Source of the DNA: Aurantibacter_A sp965215845
Lineage (GTDB): Bacteria; Bacteroidota; Bacteroidia; Flavobacteriales; Flavobacteriaceae
Assembly (NCBI GenBank): GCA_965215845.1
Contig: CBDCEL010000004.1
Location: forward strand, 1,054,001-1,118,000
Reading direction: 5' to 3'
DNA length: 64,000 nt
In this document: positions 25,755-35,010 of the stretch, piece after piece
Layout of the letters: each line of letters starts with the position of its first letter
Numbering within the stretch: the stretch's first letter is position 1
Translations under genes and position numbers: made by a program
Notes under the pieces: model-generated
What the model was told of the DNA's origin: nothing
Seen by the model: only the letters and a program-made list of their open reading frames with translations
Database searches by the model: none

Positions 25755-27479
25755 ATGCGAGTTCGATATTCATGTTTGATTTTCTTATCACTAAATCTCA
25801 TTCTTTTTATTGCCTGTTCGAACCCTAAAAAGGAGTCGGCAACCATGCTGATCCACGGTGGCCCGATTTACACCGTAGATTCGGTTCTAGCAAAGGTCGA
25901 AGCGGTGGCGACCAAGGATAATAAAATCATTTTTGCTGGAGACCTATCGGAAGCCGAAAAATACAAAGGCGACCAGACCCAGATCATTGATTTGGATGGT
26001 AAAACAATGACGCCGGGCCTAATCGAGGGCCACGGACATTTTATGGGGTTGGGCTATAACGAACTTAACCTCGACCTGCTCAACACGACGAGCTATCAAG
26101 AAATTATCGATGCTGTTGCCGATGCCGTTGAAAAGGCGGAACCTGGGGAGTGGATTACCGGTAGGGGTTGGCACCAAAGCAAATGGGATCGAATGCCCGC
26201 AGAAACCGTACATGGTTTTCAGACTCACTATAGATTGAGCGAAGTGTCTCCCGATAATCCGGTCTATCTAAGACATGCTAGTGGACATGCCGGATTTGCA
26301 AATTCCAGGGCTATGGAAATCGCAGGTGTACAAGTACTTGGCAAGGAAGGAATCACAAAGCACGAAATTGAAGGGGGCGAAGTGATGCGCGATGAATTGG
26401 GTCGACCTACGGGAATATTCAACGAACGTGCAATGACCTTAATCACCCAACACATTCCCGAGAGCACTCCTGAAAAAGACATTAAGGCTTTTGAATTGGC
26501 CATAGCCGCCTGTCATGAAAATGGGATTACCGGATTTCATGATGCGGGCATCGAACGAGATAATATCGACCTATATGAAAAAATGAAGACCGCCAATAAA
26601 ATGAAGGTGCGTCTATACGCCATGCTTACGGGTTGGGACAAAGAACTACTTGACGAATGGTACGAAAAAGGACCTCATATCGATCCAGAGCACTTGTTCA
26701 CCATACGGTCGGTCAAATTAAATTGTGATGGGGCCTTGGGAAGTCGCGGTGCCTGGTTGTTGGAATCCTATTCGGATAGACCCGGACATTTCGGCCACGA
26801 AACCTTGCCCATGGACTTCGTAAAGGAAACTTCTTTGAACGGATTGGAACATGGATTCCAAGTATGCGCACATGCCATCGGTGATAGGGCAAATCGAGAA
26901 ATACTCGATCGCTATGAGGCCGCTTTTACCGATTTACCCGAAAAGACAAACAATCATCGTTTTCGAATCGAGCATGCCCAACATCTACACCCTGATGATA
27001 TTCCCAGATTTGCCAAATTAGGCGTTATTCCTGCTATGCAGGCCGTTCATATGTCATCTGACCGACCTTGGGCAATTGACCGCCTTGGGGAAAAACGAAT
27101 CAAAGAAGGGGCTTATATGTGGCAAGACCTTTTAAAAAGTGGCATCCCCATCGTGAACGGCACCGATGTTCCCGTCGAGCCCCTAAACCCAATTGCGAGT
27201 TTTTATGCGAGCGTAAGCCGCAAGACATTAAAGGGTACTCCCGAAGGCGGCTACGAGCCTGAACAAAAAATGACAAGGGAACAGGCCCTAAAGTCATATA
27301 CCCTTGATGCCGCATATGGCGCATTTGAAGAAGACATCAAAGGCTCCATCACGGTGGGAAAGTTGGCTGATTTCACTATTTACGACCAAGATTTGATGAC
27401 CGTACCCGAAGACAAAATCTTAGACACTCAAATAGCCATGACCATCTTTAATGGTGATGTGGTGTATCAAATGGAATAG
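25755..27479 (+). CDS. Exported amidohydrolase (YtcJ-like), lipoprotein
   Basis: A lipoprotein signal ends at LILFIAC (C21), placing the protein on an envelope membrane. The 574-aa enzyme belongs to the amidohydrolase-3 (YtcJ) family: the first metal-ligand pair is in EGHGHFMGLG, HDAGIERDNIDLYEK follows, then the HAIGDRANREILD ligand and RIEHAQHLHPDD. The C-terminal VGKLADFTIYDQDLM is the usual closing beta-sandwich. YtcJ-type proteins hydrolyse amides or esters; the substrate is unknown. It is divergent from the SprT-like gene, with 109 bp between them. Confidence 0.88.
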   Translation: MRVRYSCLIFLSLNLILFIACSNPKKESATMLIHGGPIYTVDSVLAKVEAVATKDNKIIFAGDLSEAEKYKGDQTQIIDLDGKTMTPGLIEGHGHFMGLGYNELNLDLLNTTSYQEIIDAVADAVEKAEPGEWITGRGWHQSKWDRMPAETVHGFQTHYRLSEVSPDNPVYLRHASGHAGFANSRAMEIAGVQVLGKEGITKHEIEGGEVMRDELGRPTGIFNERAMTLITQHIPESTPEKDIKAFELAIAACHENGITGFHDAGIERDNIDLYEKMKTANKMKVRLYAMLTGWDKELLDEWYEKGPHIDPEHLFTIRSVKLNCDGALGSRGAWLLESYSDRPGHFGHETLPMDFVKETSLNGLEHGFQVCAHAIGDRANREILDRYEAAFTDLPEKTNNHRFRIEHAQHLHPDDIPRFAKLGVIPAMQAVHMSSDRPWAIDRLGEKRIKEGAYMWQDLLKSGIPIVNGTDVPVEPLNPIASFYASVSRKTLKGTPEGGYEPEQKMTREQALKSYTLDAAYGAFEEDIKGSITVGKLADFTIYDQDLMTVPEDKILDTQIAMTIFNGDVVYQME

Positions 27480-27634
27480 TAAAACCTAAAATTCGTTTCG
27501 ATTTCCCAAGAAGTTCCCGAAGCTCGATTCCATCAAAACGGCCTATCTTCTGCGAAGAGAGTAGATTACTAAATCTATGCCAATACATGGGTACATCCCC
27601 CTAAAATATCCTATTTTTATCCAAAATTCTTGAC

Positions 27635-29362
27635 TTGCAAAAGGCACTTTCCATACTATTTTTAGTCCTTATCACACTCCCGCTCAAAGGCCAAGAACGG
27701 GAAGCGATCACAACACAGATCAATATCGTTTATGGCGCGAATTTCACCAAAGACGAGGCCCAATATCCCGGAGCTGCCATTTTTAGCAAAGATACTCGCC
27801 AAGTGCAATTCGAACATGATGGTGCCGACCTATGGTGCGACATTGCCGTCTATTATCAAAAAGAAAACCGGTTAAAGGCCATTGGCAACATTCGTTTGCA
27901 ACAAGGTGACTCAGTGGAAATGACCAGTGGTAAAATCGAATATGATGGCAATATGAAACTGGCCAAAGCCTATGAGAATGTATTGTTGGAAAGCAGAACT
28001 TCGGAAAATGGAAACATGACACTGACCACCGACACCCTGTATTTTGACCGCATTGAACAAGAGTCGTATTATGACAGTTTTGGTACTATAATCGATTCTG
28101 CGAATACACTCACAAGTGAAATCGGAAAGTACTTTTTGGAGACCAAGAAATATCAATTTTTGGACAGTGTCCATATCGACAACCCCAAATATATTTTGGA
28201 TTCCGAACAATTGGATTATTACACTACTTCCAAAAACGCCTATATGTATGGTCCCTCAACGATTAAGGGGGCCGACTACAAAATGTACTGTGAACGCGGT
28301 TTCTACGATACCAAAATCGAGAATGGCTACGGAATCAAAAATACCGAGATACATTATAACAATAGAATCGTGGAAGGCGATAGTGTCTATTTCGATAAAG
28401 CTTCAGAATTTGCCTCGGCGACCAATAATATTGTCGTTACGGATACCATAAACAAGGGAATCATTAAAGCCCATTACGCCGAGGTTTTTAAGGCCAAGGA
28501 TTCGGTGTTCGCTACGAAAAGGGCAGTATCGATTGGTTTGATGGAGAACGATTCCATTTTTATACACGGCGATACGTTAATGGCTACGGGCAAACCGAAC
28601 AAACGGATTTTAAGGGCCTTTCGAAATGCCAAAATCTACAAGACAGACATGAGCGGAAAATGCGATTCGATACATTCAGAACAGCGTACAGGCTTGACAC
28701 AATTGATTACAAACCCTGTAGTATGGAACGGCGAAAACCAAATGACGGGTGATAGCATTCACATCATATCAGACTTAAAAACCGAAAAGCTTGATTCGCT
28801 GAAAGTCCTCCAGAACGCTTTTATCGTTTCATTGGACAGCATCAGTAAAACGGGTTATAATCAGGCCAAGGGTGTCAACCTTTATGGGAAGTTCATAGAC
28901 AATGAACTAAAAATCGTAGATCTTGTAAAGAATACCGAGGTCATTTACTACATGTACAACGACGATGATCAATTGATCGGAATCGACAAGACCATCTGCA
29001 GTAAAATACATATTACATTGGCCAACAATGACATTGAAGATTTGACTTTCATTACTGATCCCGACGGTGATATTTTTCCGGAAAAGGACCTACCCTCCAA
29101 TAGTCGTCTTTTAAAGGGATTTATTTGGCGGGGCGATGAGCGGCTTTTGACCAAGGATGATATTTTCGACGAAGACGACAATAGTATCGAATTGGCGACC
29201 ATTCGTGGCATTGAAAACCCAATTGATATAGATGCCGAGGAAGAAGAGCGTTCGCAGAACCCGGGTGATCCCGTTAACGAAATCCCTCTCGGGAATGATG
29301 ATGCGGAAAAGCCCAAAGAGCGACCAAAGGTTCAAAAGGTGGGGACAAATCAATCTCCATGA
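27635..29362 (+). CDS. OstA-like / LptA-LptD N-domain protein, exported
   Basis: The 575-aa protein starts at a TTG (27635) with a signal peptide (LSILFLVLITLPLKGQ). The body is built of repeated OstA-like beta-jellyroll strands, as in LptA/LptD N-terminal domains: LKAIGNIRLQQGDSVEMTSG, YYTTSKNAYMYGPSTIKG and similar units. The LptD barrel is not present at the C-terminus; it ends in an acidic, low-complexity tail (about 530-575). A role in lipopolysaccharide transport is inferred from the fold. The stop overlaps the ATG of the next gene (ATGA). Confidence 0.84.
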   Translation: MQKALSILFLVLITLPLKGQEREAITTQINIVYGANFTKDEAQYPGAAIFSKDTRQVQFEHDGADLWCDIAVYYQKENRLKAIGNIRLQQGDSVEMTSGKIEYDGNMKLAKAYENVLLESRTSENGNMTLTTDTLYFDRIEQESYYDSFGTIIDSANTLTSEIGKYFLETKKYQFLDSVHIDNPKYILDSEQLDYYTTSKNAYMYGPSTIKGADYKMYCERGFYDTKIENGYGIKNTEIHYNNRIVEGDSVYFDKASEFASATNNIVVTDTINKGIIKAHYAEVFKAKDSVFATKRAVSIGLMENDSIFIHGDTLMATGKPNKRILRAFRNAKIYKTDMSGKCDSIHSEQRTGLTQLITNPVVWNGENQMTGDSIHIISDLKTEKLDSLKVLQNAFIVSLDSISKTGYNQAKGVNLYGKFIDNELKIVDLVKNTEVIYYMYNDDDQLIGIDKTICSKIHITLANNDIEDLTFITDPDGDIFPEKDLPSNSRLLKGFIWRGDERLLTKDDIFDEDDNSIELATIRGIENPIDIDAEEEERSQNPGDPVNEIPLGNDDAEKPKERPKVQKVGTNQSP

Positions 29363-30534
29363 AAGATGACTTTCTTAAATACCAGGCCCAGACCAGTCCA
29401 CATCCATTGGGTTTACAAATATCCCATGCTTCTGGAAGTTGTATTTATGATACTAACGGTAGGCAACATTTGGATTTCGTTGCAGGCGTTTCGGCTTGTA
29501 CCCTTGGCCACTGCCACCCAAGGGTAGTAGAAGCCATTCAGCGCCAAGCTGAAAAGCATATGCACGTAATGGTATACGGCGAATTCGCGCAGGCCCCTGC
29601 TGTCGACTATTGCAAATTGTTGGCCTCAGTCCTGCCCGGGGAACTCAACACGACTTATTTGGTGAATTCAGGAACAGAAGCCGTTGAGGGTGCCTTGAAA
29701 TTAGCAAGACGTTCTACAGGTAGAAGTGAAATCATTTCAGCAAGACACGCCTATCATGGCAACACGATGGGCAGTTTAAGCGTAACCGGATACGAAGAAA
29801 AAAAACGTGCCTTTAGGCCCCTCATCCCCGATATTAAATTCATTGATTTCAATGTTGAGGAAGGATTGGCAAAAATCACCGATAAGACCGCTGCCGTTAT
29901 TTTGGAAACGATACAAGGGGGAGCGGGATTCATACTTCCACAAGCTGACTACTTGGAAAAAGTTAGGCGACGGTGTAACGAAACAGGAGCGCTGTTGATC
30001 TTGGACGAAATACAACCCGGTTTTGGTAGAACGGGAAAGCTATTTGCCTTCGAGCACTACAACTGTGTTCCTGATATTCTGGTAATCGGAAAGGGCATGG
30101 CATCAGGACTTCCTGTCGGTGCTTTTGTGTCTTCAAACGAAATAATGGCAAATTTGCAAACCAATCCAAAATTGGGGCATATTACAACTTTTGGTGGCAA
30201 TCCGGTAGTGGCCGCGGCCAGTTTGGCAACCTTGAAAGAACTTATTGAAGGTGATTTGATTTCAGAGGTTTTGATAAAGGAGCAACTTTTTAGAAAGTTG
30301 CTAAGGCACCCATCCATAAAAGAAATACGGGGAAAAGGGCTAATGCTGGCCCTCATCTTTGAAGATTCGAAAACGGTCGATTTCTTGATTCAAAAAAGCA
30401 AGGATCAAGGGCTGATTTTATTTTGGCTTTTATTCGAACCAAAGGCGGTTCGAATATCGCCGCCGCTTACCATTTCAGCTGCTGAAATAGAGAAAGGCTG
30501 TAAGATCATTCTTGGTATTTTGAATGGAATGTAA
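29359..30534 (+). CDS. Class III (acetylornithine-type) aminotransferase
   Basis: The PLP enzyme (391 aa) has the family signature LLILDEIQPGFGRTGKLFAF, with the PLP lysine just after in VIGKGMASGLPVGAF, NSGTEAVEGALKLARR near 95-110 and HAYHGNTMGSLS. Possible substrates are acetylornithine, ornithine or 4-aminobutyrate; sequence alone does not decide. No arginine-biosynthesis genes lie next to it. It overlaps the OstA-like gene by 4 bp (ATGA), so the two are translationally coupled, an odd pairing of envelope and amino-acid functions. Confidence 0.88.
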   Translation: MKDDFLKYQAQTSPHPLGLQISHASGSCIYDTNGRQHLDFVAGVSACTLGHCHPRVVEAIQRQAEKHMHVMVYGEFAQAPAVDYCKLLASVLPGELNTTYLVNSGTEAVEGALKLARRSTGRSEIISARHAYHGNTMGSLSVTGYEEKKRAFRPLIPDIKFIDFNVEEGLAKITDKTAAVILETIQGGAGFILPQADYLEKVRRRCNETGALLILDEIQPGFGRTGKLFAFEHYNCVPDILVIGKGMASGLPVGAFVSSNEIMANLQTNPKLGHITTFGGNPVVAAASLATLKELIEGDLISEVLIKEQLFRKLLRHPSIKEIRGKGLMLALIFEDSKTVDFLIQKSKDQGLILFWLLFEPKAVRISPPLTISAAEIEKGCKIILGILNGM

Positions 30535-30635
30535 AGTGCATGTTAACTAATTTGTTGATAATATCGCTTGATTTTAGGCCAAAAAGTCGACCAAACCATT
30601 ACTTTTAATTCCGAAGATCAATCAAGAGATTTACT

Positions 30636-32036
30636 ATGGCCTCTGAGTCGAACGAACGGCCCGACGAACCTGTCGTGAAGTTCGAATCCATGTTAAAGAC
30701 CGACGACATCTATTTCTTCGATGCCGAAGATTTCGAAGATATCGTGCACCATTATTTAAACAACGGAAAAATCTCGTTGGCAAAAAAGGCCATCAAAATA
30801 GGCCTGCAGCAGCACCCTGCAAGTACCGAATTGAAGCTGCTTGATGTTGAGCTCCTAGTTTTTGAAAACAACTTGGATATTGCTGAAAAAAAATTGGATG
30901 AACTGCAACAGCTCAACTCCCAAAACGAAGAAATCTATATCCAAAGAGCCAATATCTACTCAAAAAAAGACAACCATGAAGCCGCGGTAGAACTGCTTCA
31001 AAAGGCACTTGAACTGGCCACCAATGGTTTCGAGATTTACTCGATGCTTGGCATGGAATATCTCTTTATGGATGATTTCAAAAAGGCCAAGGACTGTTTC
31101 ATGAAATGTGTCGATTTCGATGAACAAGATTATTCGGCATTATACAACGTAGTCTACTGCTTTGAGTTTTTAGAAGATTATGATGGAGCCATTTATTACC
31201 TGAACGATTATATAGATCGTAACCCCTACTCAGAGGTCGCATGGCATCAATTGGGCAAACAATACTTGGCAAAGAAGCAGTATGCAGATGCCCTGACAGC
31301 CTTTGATTTCGCTATCATTTCCGATGATAAATTTATGGGTGCCTATTTTGAGAAGGGCAAGGTACTCGAGAAAATGGGCAGGTACGAAGATGCCATCGAG
31401 AATTATGAGGCAACCGTAAAAATGGAAGACCCCACTTCACATGCCTATCTCCGTATCGGCAAATGCTACGAGCGTTTAAGAAATGATGAAATGGCCAAAT
31501 ACTATTTGTACCATACCGTTCATGAAGACCCCCTTCTTGACAAAGGTTGGTTGGCCATTACCGATTTCTACTTCAAAAAAAGAAGCTACAAAAAGGCACT
31601 TCACTATATCAACAAGGCGATAAACATTGATGGTGAAAATGCTGATTATTGGAAAAAATGTGCTCAAATAAACTACGCCTTAAAGAATTATCATGAGGCC
31701 GATTTTGCCTATAAACAGGTCATCGACCTGGGCAATAAAAGCGCCGAGATATGGCTGAAATGGGCAAACGTGCTTTCGAAAAACAATGATTTCGAAAGTG
31801 CCCTTCAGATTCTGACCCAAGGATTGGAATTTCACCCTAACAATGCCAAATTGGCTTATAGAAAGGTGGGGTTTTATTTGTTGAACGACGATCGCATCAA
31901 TGCACGCATTGCTTTGGTATCAGCCCTAAAGAACAACTTTGACCAACTTCCTATTTTTCAAAAGGAGTTCCCTCAATTCAGTGAGACGCAATGGGTAAGC
32001 GACATCGTCGCCGGCGTTCGAAAAGCTTCCAAATAA
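30636..32036 (+). CDS. Tetratricopeptide repeat protein
   Basis: The 466-aa protein has at least eight TPR-like helical pairs; clear examples are AAVELLQKALELATNGFEIY, GAIYYLNDYIDRNPYSEVAW, YADALTAFDFAIISDDKFMG and KKALHYINKAINIDGENADY. No signal peptide or other domain is visible, so it is probably cytoplasmic or peripheral. TPR proteins of this type act as assembly scaffolds; the partner is unknown. It precedes the tandem DUF368 genes on the same strand by 27 bp. Confidence 0.87.
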   Translation: MASESNERPDEPVVKFESMLKTDDIYFFDAEDFEDIVHHYLNNGKISLAKKAIKIGLQQHPASTELKLLDVELLVFENNLDIAEKKLDELQQLNSQNEEIYIQRANIYSKKDNHEAAVELLQKALELATNGFEIYSMLGMEYLFMDDFKKAKDCFMKCVDFDEQDYSALYNVVYCFEFLEDYDGAIYYLNDYIDRNPYSEVAWHQLGKQYLAKKQYADALTAFDFAIISDDKFMGAYFEKGKVLEKMGRYEDAIENYEATVKMEDPTSHAYLRIGKCYERLRNDEMAKYYLYHTVHEDPLLDKGWLAITDFYFKKRSYKKALHYINKAINIDGENADYWKKCAQINYALKNYHEADFAYKQVIDLGNKSAEIWLKWANVLSKNNDFESALQILTQGLEFHPNNAKLAYRKVGFYLLNDDRINARIALVSALKNNFDQLPIFQKEFPQFSETQWVSDIVAGVRKASK

Positions 32037-32041
32037 AAGGT

Positions 32042-32049
32042 TACTTTTG
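32042..32049 (+). promoter_or_regulatory. Putative -7 element of the DUF368 pair
   Basis: TACTTTTG matches TAnnTTTG perfectly just before the first DUF368 ATG at 32064. The upstream partner is only a TTCG-like site inside the TPR gene, so readthrough from the TPR gene may also serve. Confidence 0.35.
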
Positions 32050-32063
32050 TCGTTTTATCTTTC

Positions 32064-32981
32064 ATGGAAAGAAGAACTTCGTTAGGTCATCTATTTGTCA
32101 TTCTCAAAGGTATGGCGATGGGCATCGCTGAACTTGTACCTGGTGTTTCGGCAGGGACAATTGCTTTTGTATCAGGTATTTACGAAGAATTTATCACTTC
32201 GATAAACAACCTCAACCTTAAGACATTGACACTTTGGAGAAAAGAAGGCTTCTTGAGTTTTTGGAAAGCCCTCAACGGGAATTTTTTATTGGCCCTTATC
32301 GCTGGCATGGCCATAAGCATTCTCATATTTACAAAATTGGTGCGCTGGCTTCTCGAAAACGAACCGATACTGATTTGGTCTTTCTTTTTTGGATTGGTGT
32401 TGGCCAGTGTCATTTTCATCGCCAAGGATATCAAAAAGTGGAGCATTCTCAATCTAGTACTATTGGTGATCGGTGCTTTTGTGGCCTATTATTTGACAGA
32501 ATTGCCGCCATCCGAAAATTCGACCAGCCTACCCTATTTGTTCCTTTCGGGAGCTTTGGCCGTATGCGCCATGATTCTTCCCGGTATTTCAGGTTCGTTT
32601 ATTATGGTTCTATTGGGCGCTTATAAGACATTGATTGACGCCCTTGATGAAAAGAATTTTAGAATATTGGTTACCGTGGGGCTTGGTATGCTATTTGGAA
32701 TTATGAGTTTTGCAAGAGTGTTGAAATGGATGTTTACCAATTATAAGAATACCACCTTGGCAATTCTGACAGGCTTCATATTGGGTTCCTTGAACAAAAT
32801 ATGGCCATGGAAAAAAGTATTGGAGACGCGAATGTTTGGTGACAAGGAAAAAATCATTGCCGAACAAAGTATTTCCCCTTTTTCGTTTGAAGGAGACCCA
32901 CAATTGACATTTGCCATTATTGCCGCCATTGCCGGATTTGCCCTTATTTTTATCCTTGAAAGAACTGCTGCAAAAAAGTAA
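32064..32981 (+). CDS. DUF368 membrane protein, first copy
   Basis: The 305-aa inner-membrane protein has about eight helices and the DUF368 marker blocks VPGVSAGTIAFVSGIYEEFI near residue 25 and LPGISGSFIMVLLGAYKTLI, two related halves. DUF368 proteins (PopT) are now known as undecaprenyl-phosphate translocases, which return the lipid carrier to the cytoplasmic side for cell-wall and glycan synthesis. This assignment is established for the family and inferred here. It is followed 9 bp later by a paralogue. Confidence 0.9.
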   Translation: MERRTSLGHLFVILKGMAMGIAELVPGVSAGTIAFVSGIYEEFITSINNLNLKTLTLWRKEGFLSFWKALNGNFLLALIAGMAISILIFTKLVRWLLENEPILIWSFFFGLVLASVIFIAKDIKKWSILNLVLLVIGAFVAYYLTELPPSENSTSLPYLFLSGALAVCAMILPGISGSFIMVLLGAYKTLIDALDEKNFRILVTVGLGMLFGIMSFARVLKWMFTNYKNTTLAILTGFILGSLNKIWPWKKVLETRMFGDKEKIIAEQSISPFSFEGDPQLTFAIIAAIAGFALIFILERTAAKK

Positions 32982-32990
32982 TCTCCCAAA

Positions 32991-34007
32991 ATGTATCAAT
33001 CACGAACTTTATTGGATCGCTTTTTTTTGGTTGTCAAAGGACTCTTTATGGGGGCGGCCAATAAGGTACCAGGGGTTTCAGGAGGTATCGTGGCATTTGT
33101 TGGTGGATTTTACGAAGAGTTTATCTATTCCCTCCAAAAAATAAACTTAAAGGCCTTTAAGCTTTTGTTCGGTGGCCGCTTCAAGAGTTTTTATCGCTAC
33201 GTAAACGGTAGTTTTTTAGCTCTCTTGATTTTTGGTATGTTGGTAAGCTATTTCAGCGTTTCGAAAATCTTGGACTACTTTTTGGAACAGAAAGAACTAT
33301 TTGTCTGGGCGGCCTTTTTTGGAATGATACTCGGATCCATCTACTACATTTCCAAAGATTTTGAACATTGGAACAAAAAGACCATCACGGCCGGAATCAT
33401 CGGGCTCTTAATCGGAATCTCAATCAGTTTTTTGAGTCCCGCGAAAGAGAATGATAATTTGATATTCATCTTCCTATGTGGAATTATAAGTGTATCGGGC
33501 ATGACACTCCCTGGCCTATCGGGGTCGTTCATTTTGATATTGTTAGGCAATTATGTTTTGCTCTTGGTCGATTCGGTCAATGCACTTTATGACACCTTTG
33601 CCGAAATGATCAGGGGCGATTTTAGTTTTATTAATAACTCTGCCCGCTTGGCCACTTTGAAAATACTCGCCGTCTTCACTTTGGGTTCTGCTACAGGCCT
33701 GGTAACTCTATCACATCTATTGGGATATGTTCTCAAACACTACAAACACATAACGACTGCAGTAATCATAGGCTTTATCACAGGTTCATTGGGAGTTGTG
33801 TGGCCCTGGAAGAAAACTATTTATCAGGTCGACGAGACAGGCAAGATACTATTGGACACCAACGGAAAGGAGATCATCAAAAACTACGAACGTTACTTTC
33901 CTGATTTTTCGATTCCCGAAACTTGGTGGGCACTATTTTTTGTTGTTGTCGGAATTTGTGTTTTATTGGCACTTGACTGGTATGGGAAAAACAGAAGAAA
34001 AGTTTGA
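32991..34007 (+). CDS. DUF368 membrane protein, second copy
   Basis: The 338-aa paralogue of the upstream protein shares the blocks VPGVSGGIVAFVGGFYEEFI and LPGLSGSFILILLGNYVLLL. It is longer, mainly through an insert near VDETGKILLDTNGKEIIKNY, a soluble loop before the last helix. The two tandem copies look like an old duplication with divergence. Family function is undecaprenyl-phosphate recycling; whether both copies act on the same carrier is unknown. aroE follows. Confidence 0.9.
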   Translation: MYQSRTLLDRFFLVVKGLFMGAANKVPGVSGGIVAFVGGFYEEFIYSLQKINLKAFKLLFGGRFKSFYRYVNGSFLALLIFGMLVSYFSVSKILDYFLEQKELFVWAAFFGMILGSIYYISKDFEHWNKKTITAGIIGLLIGISISFLSPAKENDNLIFIFLCGIISVSGMTLPGLSGSFILILLGNYVLLLVDSVNALYDTFAEMIRGDFSFINNSARLATLKILAVFTLGSATGLVTLSHLLGYVLKHYKHITTAVIIGFITGSLGVVWPWKKTIYQVDETGKILLDTNGKEIIKNYERYFPDFSIPETWWALFFVVVGICVLLALDWYGKNRRKV

Positions 34008-34115
34008 GGAAGAAGGCTATGTGGTCTGCAGTCGGAAAAATTTCATCTTGCCCATAATGTCCGATAACCGATAAGAAATTCGATTCAGCCCTATGGCAAT
34101 TAAAATTAAAAGGCT

Positions 34116-34865
34116 TTGAAAGGAAAGAACCTAGGAAACAGATATGGTCTTCTCGGGAAGAATATTTCCTATTCATTTTCTAAGGGGTATTTCACTCAAA
34201 AGTTCAATGATTTGGAACTTTCTGACCATTCCTATGAAAATTTTGATCTTGACTCCATTGATGACTTTAAAAAAGTCATTGAAGATGATCCGCAAATTAA
34301 GGGCCTTAACGTCACAATTCCTTATAAGGAAGAAGTCATTCCTTTTCTTGATGAATTGGATAATACCGCCGCGCAAATTGGTGCCGTAAATACGATAAAG
34401 GTATCAACTGATCACTTGATCGGATTCAACACCGATGCCATTGGTTTTGAAAAATCGCTGGTTTCGCACTTAGAACCATACCACACAAAAGCCTTGGTTT
34501 TAGGTACTGGTGGGGCTTCAAAAGCAATTGCGTATGTTCTTGAAAAATTGAATATCGATTTTCGTTTCGTTTCCCGAAATGCAAATAAAGGGCAATTCAG
34601 CTATCACGATTTGAACGAGAAAATAATACGGGGGCATACTTTGATAGTCAACTGCACACCCTTGGGTACGCATCCCGAGGTTGAGAAGTATCCAACCCTT
34701 CCCTATCGATTTTTAGGTGACAAACACCTGTTGTACGACCTTATTTACAATCCTTCGAAAACTTCGTTTTTAATAAAGGGGGAAGAGAGGGGAGCCTCCA
34801 TTGTCAATGGTTTAAAAATGCTCGAACTTCAGGCAGAAGCCTCTTGGGAAATTTGGAATTCTTGA
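34116..34865 (+). CDS. aroE: Shikimate dehydrogenase
   Basis: AroE reduces 3-dehydroshikimate to shikimate with NADPH in aromatic amino-acid synthesis. The 249-aa sequence has YGLLGKNISYSFSKGYFTQK, the substrate-binding GLNVTIPYKEEVIPFLDE with catalytic K71, GAVNTI, and the cofactor loop VLGTGGASKAIAYVL. The start is a TTG at 34116; no ATG precedes the conserved region in frame. NCTPLGTHPEVEKYP replaces the usual NCTPLGMYP with a close variant. Confidence 0.92.
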   Translation: MKGKNLGNRYGLLGKNISYSFSKGYFTQKFNDLELSDHSYENFDLDSIDDFKKVIEDDPQIKGLNVTIPYKEEVIPFLDELDNTAAQIGAVNTIKVSTDHLIGFNTDAIGFEKSLVSHLEPYHTKALVLGTGGASKAIAYVLEKLNIDFRFVSRNANKGQFSYHDLNEKIIRGHTLIVNCTPLGTHPEVEKYPTLPYRFLGDKHLLYDLIYNPSKTSFLIKGEERGASIVNGLKMLELQAEASWEIWNS

Positions 34866-34945
34866 TGCACTCGAATTCAAGGCATCTTTAAAACATTCCA
34901 GATAATGAAGTTGCCCCAATGTGGCCAAAAAGGGACCATTAAATT

Positions 34946-34976
34946 TTTGTGGTTCAACCACTAGTTAGTATCTTAC
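34946..34976 (+). promoter_or_regulatory. Promoter of the DUF349 gene
   Basis: TTTG (34946-34949), a 19-nt spacer and TATCTTAC (34969-34976) fit the Bacteroidota promoter pattern with one mismatch at the -7 end. A 13-bp palindrome, GTGGTTCAACCAC (34949-34961), lies in the spacer and could be an operator. Confidence 0.5.
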
Positions 34977-35010
34977 ATTAGCGACCAAAGTACAATTTAC
35001 AATAAGGGTG

